Below are positions 34,699-43,588 of a stretch of 64,000 nt of DNA, piece by piece; positions within the stretch are counted from its first letter, which is position 1; the number at the start of each line of letters is the position of its first letter. Origin of the DNA: Vibrio echinoideorum (GTDB taxonomy: Bacteria > Pseudomonadota > Gammaproteobacteria > Enterobacterales > Vibrionaceae). The DNA is taken from assembly GCF_024347455.1 (NCBI RefSeq), contig NZ_AP025484.1, positions 1,426,001-1,490,000 of the forward strand. The letters are read 5' to 3'. The notes under the pieces are model-generated. The model did not search any database. It saw nothing but the letters and a program-made list of their open reading frames with translations, and was not told the origin of the DNA. The translations under genes were made by a program, and so were the position numbers.

Positions 34699-35241
34699 TT
34701 AAGATTTCTTTGGCATAGAGTAACTCTTACTCACAAACTCCACTTCCTCTACCTCATTGATATGATTGGTTAAAGACGCCAATGCATAAAGTGTGTTCGC
34801 CACTAAGTTAGCGTATTTAAAAAGAATCGGGTCGGGCGACTTCTTGCTTTCATGATGCTCAATACTCACCAATGCTCGCACGACTTTTTTAGCCTGACAG
34901 CGGCATAAATGAAGCTCGCTGGATACTCGATGCCCACCGGGTAAAACAAAACCTCTGAACCCGCCTTCTAGCTGATCACGAACATGATGATAATCTTGCT
35001 TGAGCTCGACCAATTCAGATTCTGTGATGGCGAGTTTCCCACGTACAGACCCATTTAAGTGATAGATATTCGGTTGTAGGCGTTGCAGGATTTCACGAAC
35101 CTGAGGCTCCAATTCCAAAGAAAGCACCAACCCAACTCGACAACAGAGCTCGTCCGATAAAATTTCAAAATCACAGATAGGGCTGTCTTCATAAATAAAT
35201 GGGTAACAGAACTCGTCCCAATCTCGACTTACTGGTTTCAC
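34699..35241 (-). CDS. PduO-like cobalamin adenosyltransferase-family protein
   Basis: The 180-residue protein matches the four-helix PduO/ATR family: FRGFVLPGGHRVSSELHLCRCQAKKVVRAL corresponds to the conserved FVLPGG-x-LH-x-AR-x-x-x-RRxER region. However, the usual Arg residues after the LH motif and the Asn-Arg-Leu-Ser-Asp segment near the C-terminus are replaced (NLVANTLYALAS). Adenosylation of cob(I)alamin is therefore uncertain; this may be a divergent paralogue. No other cobalamin gene is in the window. It lies leftward between cheV and the hut genes. Confidence 0.65.
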   Translation of the reverse strand: MKPVSRDWDEFCYPFIYEDSPICDFEILSDELCCRVGLVLSLELEPQVREILQRLQPNIYHLNGSVRGKLAITESELVELKQDYHHVRDQLEGGFRGFVLPGGHRVSSELHLCRCQAKKVVRALVSIEHHESKKSPDPILFKYANLVANTLYALASLTNHINEVEEVEFVSKSYSMPKKS

Positions 35242-35371
35242 GTATCGATCCTTAAACTTTAATATTAATCAGACGCCAATATACCAAACTCTTTGATTTA
35301 ATCTGCTTTTTCTCGAGTTAAAGTCTCGTATTTACAACGTGGCCTTAAGAGACAGCGACAATATTTAGGCA

Positions 35372-35399
35372 TAAAAAAGCCCTCACATTAGAGGGCTCT
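35372..35399 (-). terminator. Terminator of the hutW-hutX-hutZ operon
   Basis: Read leftward, AGCCCTC pairs with GAGGGCT around TAATGT, followed by six U residues, 21 bases after the hutZ stop. Confidence 0.88.
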
Positions 35400-35419
35400 A
35401 AACATTAGATTAAACGAGA

Positions 35420-35950
35420 TTACTCGTTAGATACTTTTTTGTGGCCTTCTTCCAGGTGAACGAAATCCACCAGATCGTCGCCAGATACTTGGTATGCCTG
35501 ACCAAAACCTTTAACGAACAGGCCGTTTTCTGCTTTAAGGTTGAACAGAGAGAAGTCTTGCAGCTGGCTCAAACCATCAATGATTTCACCAAAACGCTCT
35601 TGCATCTGACCGATCACTTGAGTCCAAAGCTCAGTTTCACGCTCTACAACACTTGCTTGAGCATCAAACGTCAAACGCTTGCGTGCGTAAAGTTGCTTCG
35701 AGCTCTCTTCATCTTCAATCATCATCAACGAGACTTGAGGGTTTGCTTTCAAGTTACGCGCATGACGAGCAATATCAGAAATGAGAACAAAGTAACCCTC
35801 TTGGTTTTGAACGAAAGGTGCGTAACTTACGTTCGGGCGACCTTCTTGATCAACCGTTGCAAGTTGAAGGGTACGGCGCTCTTGGCGAAATTCTTTAATT
35901 TCTGGACCTAGGCGACCTTGTAGACGTTCTTGTTTTACTTGCTGTTCCAT
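35420..35950 (-). CDS. hutZ: HutZ heme-utilisation protein
   Basis: The 176-residue protein is a split-beta-barrel, FMN-reductase-like heme-degrading or heme-handling enzyme of the HugZ/HutZ family. Length equals that reported for V. cholerae HutZ, and the two residues known there for heme binding and reactivity, Asp132 and His170, align here (QDFSLF and EEGHKK). It is the last gene of the leftward hut operon and probably receives heme from HutX. Heme degradation releases iron in the cytoplasm. Confidence 0.92.
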   Translation of the reverse strand: MEQQVKQERLQGRLGPEIKEFRQERRTLQLATVDQEGRPNVSYAPFVQNQEGYFVLISDIARHARNLKANPQVSLMMIEDEESSKQLYARKRLTFDAQASVVERETELWTQVIGQMQERFGEIIDGLSQLQDFSLFNLKAENGLFVKGFGQAYQVSGDDLVDFVHLEEGHKKVSNE

Positions 35951-36092
35951 GGGTAATTCCTTTCTTCACTTTCTCTGATTTATTATTTTTCGCCCGAGGT
36001 TGAGCGATCATTAGCAAACTAAACGATCCTCGAGCATTGATGTACTGTTCTAATGACCTGGCAACCTTATTTAAGCTTGCCGTTAATTGTGC

Positions 36093-36614
36093 TTAAGCTT
36101 GTTCTTTTAGCGCTTTGAAGCGTTCTACTTGGTCGGCAATCAGCTCACGCTTTTCATTGCGGCCTAGGTAGATCTTAAAAATGTTCTCGCCGGTTTCACT
36201 GAAGAAGCCGAAGTAATGACTTTCACGACCCATGAACGCCTTGCTCACCAAACCGATATGTTTAACGTTATCAAGCTTTAGGTGACCATGAAGCTCGCCC
36301 TCTTTGCCCATCAAGTTGTAGTAACCACGTGCTACTTTTCCTTTCGGGAATGGTGCTTTTACTTCAAAGATAGAACCAAATGAATGCACGATAGTGGTCA
36401 CAGGGCCCCAACCAACTAAACCTTCTAGAATCTCTTGAGCACGGCTGCCATCTAGCATTACCGCCATGTCGTTTGGAAAAGCAGCAACCACTTCAACTTC
36501 TGAAACACCTAGCTTCTCAGCAATTGCTGTCGGCAGTAGTTTTGGCTCTTCTTCTAAAATTAGAGCTACACGTTGTTCTAGAGTTTCTGTCATTTCTAAT
36601 GTTGTATCTGTCAT
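36093..36614 (-). CDS. hutX: HutX cytosolic heme carrier
   Basis: The 173-residue protein belongs to the HutX/ChuX family of cytosolic heme-binding proteins. The DMAVMLDGSRAQEILEGLVGWGPVTTIVHSFGSIFEVKAPFPKG stretch is characteristic. It probably hands heme to HutZ, as in V. cholerae. It lies between hutW (57 bases upstream) and hutZ (142 bases downstream) and is co-transcribed with them. Expected regulation is by Fur at the divergent promoter region near 38170. Confidence 0.92.
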   Translation of the reverse strand: MTDTTLEMTETLEQRVALILEEEPKLLPTAIAEKLGVSEVEVVAAFPNDMAVMLDGSRAQEILEGLVGWGPVTTIVHSFGSIFEVKAPFPKGKVARGYYNLMGKEGELHGHLKLDNVKHIGLVSKAFMGRESHYFGFFSETGENIFKIYLGRNEKRELIADQVERFKALKEQA

Positions 36615-36671
36615 TGAATATGTTCCGTATAAACGAGTAATTTACGTAAGTTATAAACTAAAAATTCGATA

Positions 36672-38081
36672 TTAAGCGTGCTTCAAACTTACATGCGGGT
36701 GAACGCCCGAAGCTGACGCTTTCGGCGCAGGGTGCATAGCCTGATATTCAGCGTTAAGCACTTGAATCACACTTTGAGCGAGGCTTACTGCCCAGAAGCT
36801 GCCAGCAATAGTGAGGGTCAGATAATCTTCCGAAAGCTCAACTAGACCATTCTTTTCCCAATGCAAAAACAGAGGCTTCAGATAATCGAACGTGTCTTGC
36901 CCCATAAAGGTCGGTAAGGTACTTCTTCTCACAACACCAGAATCAAAACCGGCCTTCAATGAAGAGAAAGTTGGCTCTAATGAGCTTTGTTTCGTCATCA
37001 TGGCTATTGGCAGTTGACCTTGCTTTATAGACTCCATGTAGCTGTCTAAAGTTCGATGTTGCATCACACCGTGGCCACCAATGTTGCCACCAGCGCCACA
37101 ACCAATAGGCAGAACTTCGGCGTAGGTTTTCGCTAAGCTGTTATAAATACTGCGTTCACGGTTATCACGAGTCCAATGATTCACGCTCAGTTGCTTGACC
37201 TTATTTTTTGCCATGAACTCGACACCCGCCAAGTACATGCTCGCTTTATCTGGCGTATTGGCCGGTGGTGGAATTTTTCCTTTCTCAACAAGATTAAGCA
37301 TAGGTGCATTGCCCGAAACAATCAGTTGGTAGAGGTCAATACCGTGTGCCCCAGTAGACATGTAGTCTTCTAAATCTTGTTGGAACACTTCCATCGACTG
37401 ATGTGGTAACCCATATAGCAGATCAAGAACGATAGGCGCTTGTTCAGTACGGCTCAGTGAACTGATACGTTCCATCACAACCTCTCGGTCATCTAAGCGC
37501 TTAGCACTGCGCCTAACCTGAGTATTGAAACTCTGAATACCGAATGAGAAACGGTTGAAGCCACCCTCTAGTGCACGATCAAACATTTCATCGCCAAATC
37601 GATTAATGCGCCCTTCCAAGGTCATTTCCACATCGTTTGCCAGTGGGAAATATTGGCGAATAGCCTTGCCTAACTGCTCTACTTGTTGAGGAGATAAATC
37701 GGTTGGTGTTCCACCGCCAATATATACGGCGTGAAATAATCCAGATTGCGCCCAAGGGGTTCTGGCTTTTTGCTTCAGCTCTACCATTAGTGCATCGAAA
37801 TACTCATCCACTAGTTTGCGGCTTGCAGCATTTTGGAAAAAGTTACAGAACGTACACCGCACGCGACAGAAAGGAATATGGATATACAAACAACGTTTAT
37901 CCTGTTTTTTCCCTTCAATTAGCATCAGTTCATCAAAGATCTCTAACTTCTTACTCGGATCGACCGGAATTGAACTTCCACCGGCATGTGCAGAATGCTT
38001 TTTTGCAAACGCAAAACGAAGCGGATCAGGGCTAGAAACACCCAATACTGATTCGTCAAACTTATAAACATCAAGACTCAT
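36672..38081 (-). CDS. hutW: HutW radical-SAM heme utilisation protein
   Basis: The 469-residue protein belongs to the HemN-like radical-SAM family, ChuW/HutW subgroup, linked to anaerobic heme opening. The iron-sulfur ligands are Cys72, Cys76 and Cys79 in FCRVRCTFC, followed by YIGGGTPTDL and a HemN-type C-terminal region. It is the first gene of the hutWXZ operon, divergent from tonB. Anaerobic oxygen-independent heme breakdown is known for ChuW and inferred here. Confidence 0.9.
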   Translation of the reverse strand: MSLDVYKFDESVLGVSSPDPLRFAFAKKHSAHAGGSSIPVDPSKKLEIFDELMLIEGKKQDKRCLYIHIPFCRVRCTFCNFFQNAASRKLVDEYFDALMVELKQKARTPWAQSGLFHAVYIGGGTPTDLSPQQVEQLGKAIRQYFPLANDVEMTLEGRINRFGDEMFDRALEGGFNRFSFGIQSFNTQVRRSAKRLDDREVVMERISSLSRTEQAPIVLDLLYGLPHQSMEVFQQDLEDYMSTGAHGIDLYQLIVSGNAPMLNLVEKGKIPPPANTPDKASMYLAGVEFMAKNKVKQLSVNHWTRDNRERSIYNSLAKTYAEVLPIGCGAGGNIGGHGVMQHRTLDSYMESIKQGQLPIAMMTKQSSLEPTFSSLKAGFDSGVVRRSTLPTFMGQDTFDYLKPLFLHWEKNGLVELSEDYLTLTIAGSFWAVSLAQSVIQVLNAEYQAMHPAPKASASGVHPHVSLKHA

Positions 38082-38157
38082 ATAATCTCTCTAAACACTT
38101 ACATAGCAAAGTCTGGAAGACTATTCGCTAAAAACTGAGAGAATCATAAATAGACGT

Positions 38158-38185
38158 AAATGATAATGCAATTGATAATTGATCT
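38158..38185. promoter_or_regulatory. Fur-box-like site between hutW and tonB
   Basis: GATAAT (38162), a hexamer GCAATT, and a second GATAAT (38174) in a row resemble the array of GATAAT hexamers read by Fur. It lies in the 155-base region between hutW and tonB, where it could repress both divergent operons when iron is plentiful. Inferred from pattern and from known Fur control of heme genes. Confidence 0.65.
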
Positions 38186-38236
38186 TATTTAGATTCTAAG
38201 CAATAATCCAATACAGATTTTAGATTTGGTAAAGGA

Positions 38237-39046
38237 TTGAATGTGAACGTTCCTAGATATGTTATTGCAGGCGGTGCATCATTAGTGATTCATGCAGCGC
38301 TGTTATTTGTCGCTCAAGAATCCAAAGTCTTTGCGATGCCTGCAGGTAGCCAATCGAACACGGTATCGATCAACTTCACGCCGAAGAACACACCTTCCCC
38401 GGCTCAACAAAAAACCATCACAGAGCCGGTTGAACCAGAGCCAATCAAGGAAACGGTCTCACACCCAGAACCTAAACCAATCGAACCAAGATCGGTTGAG
38501 CCAAAGCAAGTTAAGCCAACTCCAAAGAAAAAAGCGATCACCAATAAACCTCAACCAAAAAAAATTGAGAAGAAGGTTGCCGAGAAAAAGCAGGTTCAAA
38601 AGAAACCGGTGACTGAGAGAAAGGTCGTCAAGAAAGAACGCCCAGAACAAAAGTCCAAGCCAACCACTCAACCAGAGAAGCTAGCCGACAAGAAAGTCGA
38701 TAAGAACCTAGACGATTCAGCTAATCAGCCTCAGCAAGTCAATCAAGGTGTATCGAACAAAGAGCCAGTCTTAGTCACTAAGCCTTCTTTCTCTTCTCGC
38801 CCTACACCACCGAATTACCCGCGCCAAGCAAGACGTCGTGGTGTTGAAGGTGTCGCAACTTATGAGGTCTGGCTCGACGCAGAAGGCAAACAAATTAAAC
38901 AAGCATTAGTAAATTCATCAGGCGCACTAATGCTAGATAGCGCCGCATTAGATGCCATTAAACAATGGAAATTCTCACCTCATACTGTCAATGGTCGAGC
39001 GATTGCTCACCGAGTACAAATACCTGTTCGTTTTAGGTTGGATTAA
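38237..39046 (+). CDS. tonB: TonB energy-transducing protein (TonB1-like)
   Basis: The 269-residue protein has an N-terminal membrane anchor (about residues 9-27), a long Pro/Lys/Glu-rich periplasmic spacer (about 50-170, many KP and EP repeats) and a C-terminal TonB domain (about 180-269) with PPNYPRQARRRGVEG and the final AHRVQIPVRFRLD strand. It spans the periplasm and drives outer-membrane heme receptors. It begins the rightward operon; exbB starts 2 bases after its stop, so the set is translated as a unit. By position it corresponds to the TonB1 system of Vibrio. Confidence 0.93.
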   Translation: MNVNVPRYVIAGGASLVIHAALLFVAQESKVFAMPAGSQSNTVSINFTPKNTPSPAQQKTITEPVEPEPIKETVSHPEPKPIEPRSVEPKQVKPTPKKKAITNKPQPKKIEKKVAEKKQVQKKPVTERKVVKKERPEQKSKPTTQPEKLADKKVDKNLDDSANQPQQVNQGVSNKEPVLVTKPSFSSRPTPPNYPRQARRRGVEGVATYEVWLDAEGKQIKQALVNSSGALMLDSAALDAIKQWKFSPHTVNGRAIAHRVQIPVRFRLD

Positions 39047-39048
39047 TC

Positions 39049-39750
39049 ATGCAACAAATCAGTTACTTACAAGATCAACTTGGCTTAATGACTTGGCCTC
39101 TTCTTATCTGCTCAGCATTAACAGCAATGATCATCGCTGAACGTGTCTTTCAAGTCATACTAAGCATTGGCGTAGGCAAACGAGCCATTCGTCGTGAACT
39201 AAACCTGATCTCACCAACCAACAGCAAAGAGATTGAAGCACTCGCCCAGTCTATTTCAGGCAAAAGACCGCTGCTGTACAAGGGCGTTTCAATGCTGCTG
39301 GCCCACCACTCTTTTTCAAAAGGGTTACGTGAGGATGCCGCAGGGATCTGGCTACAAGAAAAACGCCATCAGCTGCATGCCGGCTTAAGATTACTTGGTT
39401 TAATTGGCGTGATCAGCCCACTTATCGGGTTGCTTGGTACGGTATTAGGGCTTATTGAAATGTTCAAAGGCGTAGCAGCCACCACAGGAAGCATTACGCC
39501 AAACGATCTCGCAGACGGATTAGGTCTAGCGATGAGAACCACTGCCGCAGGCTTGATGATTGCACTTCCTGCTATCTCTGGTGCTCAACTGCTTGGGCTA
39601 TGGGCTGATCGTGTACTAGCGCAGCTAGAGCATACCTTGAACTATGTAAATGTGTGGTTAGAAGGCATGTCAATTCATACCAATCAGTCGAGCGATATTG
39701 AAAGCTTATCTGTAAACAAAGCCTCTGTTGGTGATACGAGTCAAGCATGA
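39049..39750 (+). CDS. exbB: ExbB of the TonB motor
   Basis: The 233-residue inner-membrane protein has three hydrophobic segments, a cytoplasmic loop of about 80 residues, and the MotA/TolQ/ExbB signature: LGLIGVISPLIGLLGTVLGLIEMF followed by AMRTTAAGLMIALPAI. It forms the proton-channel ring with ExbD that energises TonB. Its stop overlaps the exbD start (ATGA), so the two are coupled. Confidence 0.93.
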   Translation: MQQISYLQDQLGLMTWPLLICSALTAMIIAERVFQVILSIGVGKRAIRRELNLISPTNSKEIEALAQSISGKRPLLYKGVSMLLAHHSFSKGLREDAAGIWLQEKRHQLHAGLRLLGLIGVISPLIGLLGTVLGLIEMFKGVAATTGSITPNDLADGLGLAMRTTAAGLMIALPAISGAQLLGLWADRVLAQLEHTLNYVNVWLEGMSIHTNQSSDIESLSVNKASVGDTSQA

Positions 39751-40160
39751 TTAAAACGCCTCAATCATCTCAAACACAGAGTTTAGCGCCGGACTTAACA
39801 CCGCTTCTCGACATCATTTTTATTGTGATGGTTTTCCTGTTGCTTACGGCCTCGGTGAAATTGGAATCTTTAGAAGTAGAACTTCCAAGCTCTGACATTA
39901 AAAGCGTGTCTGAAGTCCACAAAGATTCGATTAGCGTCAATATTTTAGACCACGAACCCTACTGGGCAATTAACGGCAGAGAATACATCGATTGGGAAAA
40001 TTTTAAGTTGGCATTGCTTGAAGAGACAGGTTCAACGGACAAGAAACCGATCATCATTGGTGCTGATAAAGCCGCCAACGTTGAGAACCTAGTGAAATTG
40101 CTGTCATTCCTTCAAGAAAATGGAATACCAGCAACCCAATTGCTCACTGAAGGTGGCTAG
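39747..40160 (+). CDS. exbD: ExbD of the TonB motor
   Basis: The 137-residue protein has one membrane segment (about residues 19-40) with the essential Asp in TPLLDIIFIVMVF, then a periplasmic domain ending in GIPATQLLTEGG. It pairs with ExbB as the proton-driven rotor that powers TonB. It overlaps exbB by 4 bases. After its stop, 178 bases with a short hairpin (GGTCT/AGACC at 40200-40224) separate it from hutB. Confidence 0.93.
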   Translation: MIKTPQSSQTQSLAPDLTPLLDIIFIVMVFLLLTASVKLESLEVELPSSDIKSVSEVHKDSISVNILDHEPYWAINGREYIDWENFKLALLEETGSTDKKPIIIGADKAANVENLVKLLSFLQENGIPATQLLTEGG

Positions 40161-40338
40161 AACAACACTTAATGTTTGAAGATATAGCGCCTTTTATAAG
40201 GTCTGATTCTTTATTCATTAGACCAAATAACTAGGGCTAAGCCTCTATCGATTCGAATTCGAACTCAAATGCGAACGGATTGCTCACTGAGTACCTTCGC
40301 GATTGCTCTCCATCAAAAGAAAGTATAAAGAAATCATT

Positions 40339-41235
40339 ATGAAAGACTTAAAAGTGCTCAATAAATTTAACCTAAAGACCAAAAAACACATACTCTCAAT
40401 GGCAGCGATGAGCTTGGCACTGAGCGCGCCAACTGCAATGGCCGATGACGTTGAACAGCCTCGAATCATCAGTGCCGGCAGTGCCGTAACTGAATTGGTA
40501 TTGGCATTAGGCGCAGAAGAACAGTTAGTGGCTATTGACGTAACCAGTCACTTCCCTCAATCAGAAAACCTGCCGAAGATCGGTTACCACAGAAACTTGT
40601 CTGCTGAAGGCTTGATTGCCTTAGAGCCAACAACACTCATCGGCTCAGATGAGATGGGGCCAGACAACGCGATTTCTCAATTGAAATCTGTGGGCATCGA
40701 TGTAGAGATCGTTAACACCGAAGCGAACGTTGAAGGACTGTTAAAGCGTATCGACCAAATCGCAAAGATCACCCATACCGAAGACCACTCACAGCAAGTG
40801 AAAGCCGAAGTGAATCAAAAGATCGCAGCACTAAAAGCGAATCAGGTTCCAAGCAACGAAGCGAAGAAAGTTCTATTCCTGTTGCTACATGAAGGTCGCC
40901 CTGCGAACGTTGCTGGCGGTGAAACATCGCCAAACGCAATCATTGAACTTGCTGGCGGCGTAAACCCTGCGGCTAAAAGCCTGACGTCTTACAAACCACT
41001 GTCGATGGAGTCATTGGTTGAAATGCAGCCTGATGTCATCTTAGTGAGCGGCCGTAGCTACCAGAAAATGGGTAGCGCTGATGCCATTCTTAAATCGTTA
41101 CCTATGTTAGCGGCGACTCCAGCAGGTATGAACAAGCAAATCATTACCGTGAAGGGCAGTGCCTTAGTCGGAGGGCTTGGTCTTGAAAGCCTTTCAGAAG
41201 CTAAGCGATTAAACGCACTTATCTATCCGCTATAA
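40339..41235 (+). CDS. hutB: HutB periplasmic heme-binding protein of the ABC importer
   Basis: The 298-residue secreted protein is a class III (BtuF/FhuD-like) periplasmic binding protein. A signal peptide spans the N-terminal 35-38 residues, with a polar start and AMA site (LSAPTAMADD). The conserved RIISAGSAVTELVLALG and GYHRNLSAEGLIALEPT motifs mark the heme subgroup. I prefer the ATG at 40339 over a TTG at 40303 as it has AAAGAAAT upstream. It carries heme to HutCD. It is probably transcribed with tonB-exbB-exbD. Confidence 0.9.
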   Translation: MKDLKVLNKFNLKTKKHILSMAAMSLALSAPTAMADDVEQPRIISAGSAVTELVLALGAEEQLVAIDVTSHFPQSENLPKIGYHRNLSAEGLIALEPTTLIGSDEMGPDNAISQLKSVGIDVEIVNTEANVEGLLKRIDQIAKITHTEDHSQQVKAEVNQKIAALKANQVPSNEAKKVLFLLLHEGRPANVAGGETSPNAIIELAGGVNPAAKSLTSYKPLSMESLVEMQPDVILVSGRSYQKMGSADAILKSLPMLAATPAGMNKQIITVKGSALVGGLGLESLSEAKRLNALIYPL

Positions 41236-41360
41236 CTTATCTACCCGCTATAACTCGACTACCCTATTTCTACTGTTGCTTGCTTAATACTCATCACCGT
41301 CTCGTTTTTTGCGAAGTCGGTGATAAGTATTGAAGCGGGTGATAGACATTGAGGCCTTTT

Positions 41361-42398
41361 ATGTTGCTACGATCCGTCCCACTGAAAACATCGATGTTAA
41401 GCCTCGGCGCTACCCTAGTCTTCGTCGCGCTGTACTCGATCACTGTTGGGCCAATGAACATTAGCTTGGCTGACAGCGCAGCCAGCCTACTTCAGCCCAA
41501 CAATGACTTAGCACCTCACATCAACTTGGTGATTCAAGAGATCCGCTTACCCCGAACGATATTGTGCATGCTAATCGGCGCGATTCTCGCTTTATGCGGC
41601 GCAGTCATGCAAGGCTTGTTTAGAAATCCACTTGCCGAGCCAGGAATCATCGGCGTGTCTGCCGGAGCCTCATTAGGTGCAGCATTAGCCATCGTGCTTT
41701 TCTCTGAGCTTTCACTGCAATACCCTGCTTTCATGAACTTTGCGGCTGTGCCTATATTTGCCTTTCTAGGCGGAGCCTTGACCACGCTGCTCGTTTATAA
41801 GCTGGGTACGGGAAAATTCGGTACTTCAGTCACCATCATGTTGTTAGCGGGTGTAGCGATCAGTGCACTATCAGGCGCAGGTATTGGCTTTTTGAACTTT
41901 ATTGCTGATGACCAAATGCTGCGTGATCTTTCATTGTGGTCAATGGGTTCATTAGCAGGCGCGAAGTGGTCAGGCATTTTGCTTGCGGCAGTCACTTTGG
42001 GCGCACTATTTATTGTCTTCTACCGTCAAGCAATGTCACTGAATGCCCTGTTACTGGGTGAGTCAGAAGCGCAGCATCTTGGTATCCCAGTACAGAAGCT
42101 TAAGCGAAGATTGATTCTACTAACGGCCGCAGGTGTTGGCGTCACGGTTAGCCTATCTGGCATGATTGGCTTCATCGGCCTTGTTATCCCTCATTTGGGT
42201 CGCATGTTAGCTGGCCCAGATCACCGTATTCTCTTACCCCTATCGGCGGTACTAGGCGCATTACTACTCACAGCTGCAGACATGTTCTCACGCGTGGTAC
42301 TTGCACCAGCAGAACTGCCGGTAGGCATTGTCACTGCAATCATCGGTGCTCCATTCTTCTTGTATCTACTATTTCAACAGAAAGGGAGAATCCTTTAA
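41361..42398 (+). CDS. hutC: HutC heme ABC-transporter permease
   Basis: The 345-residue inner-membrane protein is a FecCD/BtuC-type permease with about ten hydrophobic segments and the GxxxQGLFRNPLAEPGIIGVSAGASLGA signature. A second conserved stretch, GFIGLVIPHLGRMLAGPDHR, marks the coupling helix that contacts the ATPase. I chose the ATG at 41361, six bases after GAGG, rather than an in-frame TTG at 41349. Its stop overlaps the hutD start by one base. Confidence 0.93.
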   Translation: MLLRSVPLKTSMLSLGATLVFVALYSITVGPMNISLADSAASLLQPNNDLAPHINLVIQEIRLPRTILCMLIGAILALCGAVMQGLFRNPLAEPGIIGVSAGASLGAALAIVLFSELSLQYPAFMNFAAVPIFAFLGGALTTLLVYKLGTGKFGTSVTIMLLAGVAISALSGAGIGFLNFIADDQMLRDLSLWSMGSLAGAKWSGILLAAVTLGALFIVFYRQAMSLNALLLGESEAQHLGIPVQKLKRRLILLTAAGVGVTVSLSGMIGFIGLVIPHLGRMLAGPDHRILLPLSAVLGALLLTAADMFSRVVLAPAELPVGIVTAIIGAPFFLYLLFQQKGRIL

Positions 42399-43180
42399 TG
42401 TTTCCTTCAGCATTAAAAGCGACCGACATCGAAGTGAAGTTCGGTAGTAAAGTGATATTAGATGGTGTTTCTATTGAGATTGAAGCAGGAAAGGTAACAA
42501 CACTGCTTGGACCAAATGGGGCGGGGAAAAGTACGTTACTCAAAGCCTTGTGCCAAGAGATATCAAGCACGGGTGATATCCAATACTTTGGACATACCAA
42601 GGACAAATGGCCTTCACAGAAACTAGCAAAGCATCTGGCTATGCTTCCTCAGCACAGTACGCTAACCTTCCCATTCCTTGCTCATGAAGTTGTTGAACTT
42701 GGGGGGATCCCTCTGCAAGAATCCAACAAGAAGCTCACTAACATTGCTAGCCAAAAAATGGACGTAGCCGATGTATCTCATCTAAGTGAAAGGCTCTACC
42801 CTTCTTTATCTGGCGGCGAAAAACAGCGTGTTCACTTGGCTCGAGTACTAACTCAGCTTCACTATTCTGGTGACCAATGTATCTTGATGCTCGATGAGCC
42901 GACATCAGCACTGGATCTAGCCCACCAGCACAACACCTTGAAAATCGCGAGAGAGTTAGCCGACAACCACAACGCAGCCGTCATCGTGGTATTGCATGAC
43001 CTAAACCTAGCCGCTCAATACTCAGATCGATTGGTGGTATTGAAAGACGGTAACTTGGTTTGCGACGGAAACCCTTGGGAAGCACTCAAGCCTTCGATGA
43101 TTGAAAATGTGTATGGCTACAGAAGTATCGTAGAAAAGCATCCAACCATGAGTTTCCCTCAGGTTCATCCAGCACAATAA
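42398..43180 (+). CDS. hutD: HutD heme ABC-transporter ATPase
   Basis: The 260-residue cytoplasmic ATPase powers HutC. It has Walker A GPNGAGKST (about residue 39), the Q-loop, the ABC signature LSGGEKQRV (about 140), Walker B CILMLDEPTSAL, and the switch His in VLHDLNLAA. It starts one base inside the hutC stop codon (TAATG), so translation is coupled. It is the last gene of the operon before the terminator at 43240. Confidence 0.93.
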   Translation: MFPSALKATDIEVKFGSKVILDGVSIEIEAGKVTTLLGPNGAGKSTLLKALCQEISSTGDIQYFGHTKDKWPSQKLAKHLAMLPQHSTLTFPFLAHEVVELGGIPLQESNKKLTNIASQKMDVADVSHLSERLYPSLSGGEKQRVHLARVLTQLHYSGDQCILMLDEPTSALDLAHQHNTLKIARELADNHNAAVIVVLHDLNLAAQYSDRLVVLKDGNLVCDGNPWEALKPSMIENVYGYRSIVEKHPTMSFPQVHPAQ

Positions 43181-43239
43181 ACTTTACTAAGGTTCTGCGC
43201 ATTTTTAGGATTCGTTCCTCTAACAACCACTTTATGTTG

Positions 43240-43268
43240 AGCCTCGATTTTTTCGGGGCTTTTTTATT
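43240..43268 (+). terminator. Terminator of the tonB-hutBCD operon
   Basis: AGCCTCGA pairs with TCGGGGCT (one G-U pair) over a T-rich loop, followed by five T residues. Confidence 0.88.
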
Positions 43269-43548
43269 GGCTCACAGCCACTCTCTCGCCTTAAACTTCA
43301 TTTTATTAATAACCATAGCAACCAACCCAAAAATGTCTCACTCTGAGCGTTTGAGGCTCTAGAGATGTACAGTAACTATTAGTGTTGTTGAGTTTTTATA
43401 AGTGGACACAAAGGTAAGGAATGAATATAAGCATATAAAAAGAAAAGAAATAAACATTTTCAAGGCGGGAGCAAAACAGTCACACTAAAATGAGAACGAC
43501 AGAATTAGAACGATAGGAAAAGATTAAGATAAGTGAAATTTCAGGCAT

Positions 43549-43573
43549 AAAAAAAGCCCCCTCAGGAGCTTCT
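43549..43573 (-). terminator. Terminator of the TetR gene
   Basis: Read leftward, GAAGCTCC pairs with GGGGGCTT around TGA, followed by seven U residues, 15 bases after the stop. Confidence 0.85.
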
Positions 43574-43588
43574 TTTATGGTGTGTTGA

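Larger units (their letters stand above)
43181..43588. other. Intergenic region with two terminators
   Basis: The region is 408 bases long and separates hutD from the converging TetR gene. It holds terminators at 43240-43268 (rightward) and 43549-43573 (leftward). The middle is AT-rich and I see no gene or RNA signature in it. Confidence 0.6.

Noticed and set aside
38292..38671. Frames overlapping the Lys/Pro-rich tonB spacer on both strands
   Set aside because: Repetitive Lys and Pro codons leave open frames in other phases; the TonB frame is the supported one.
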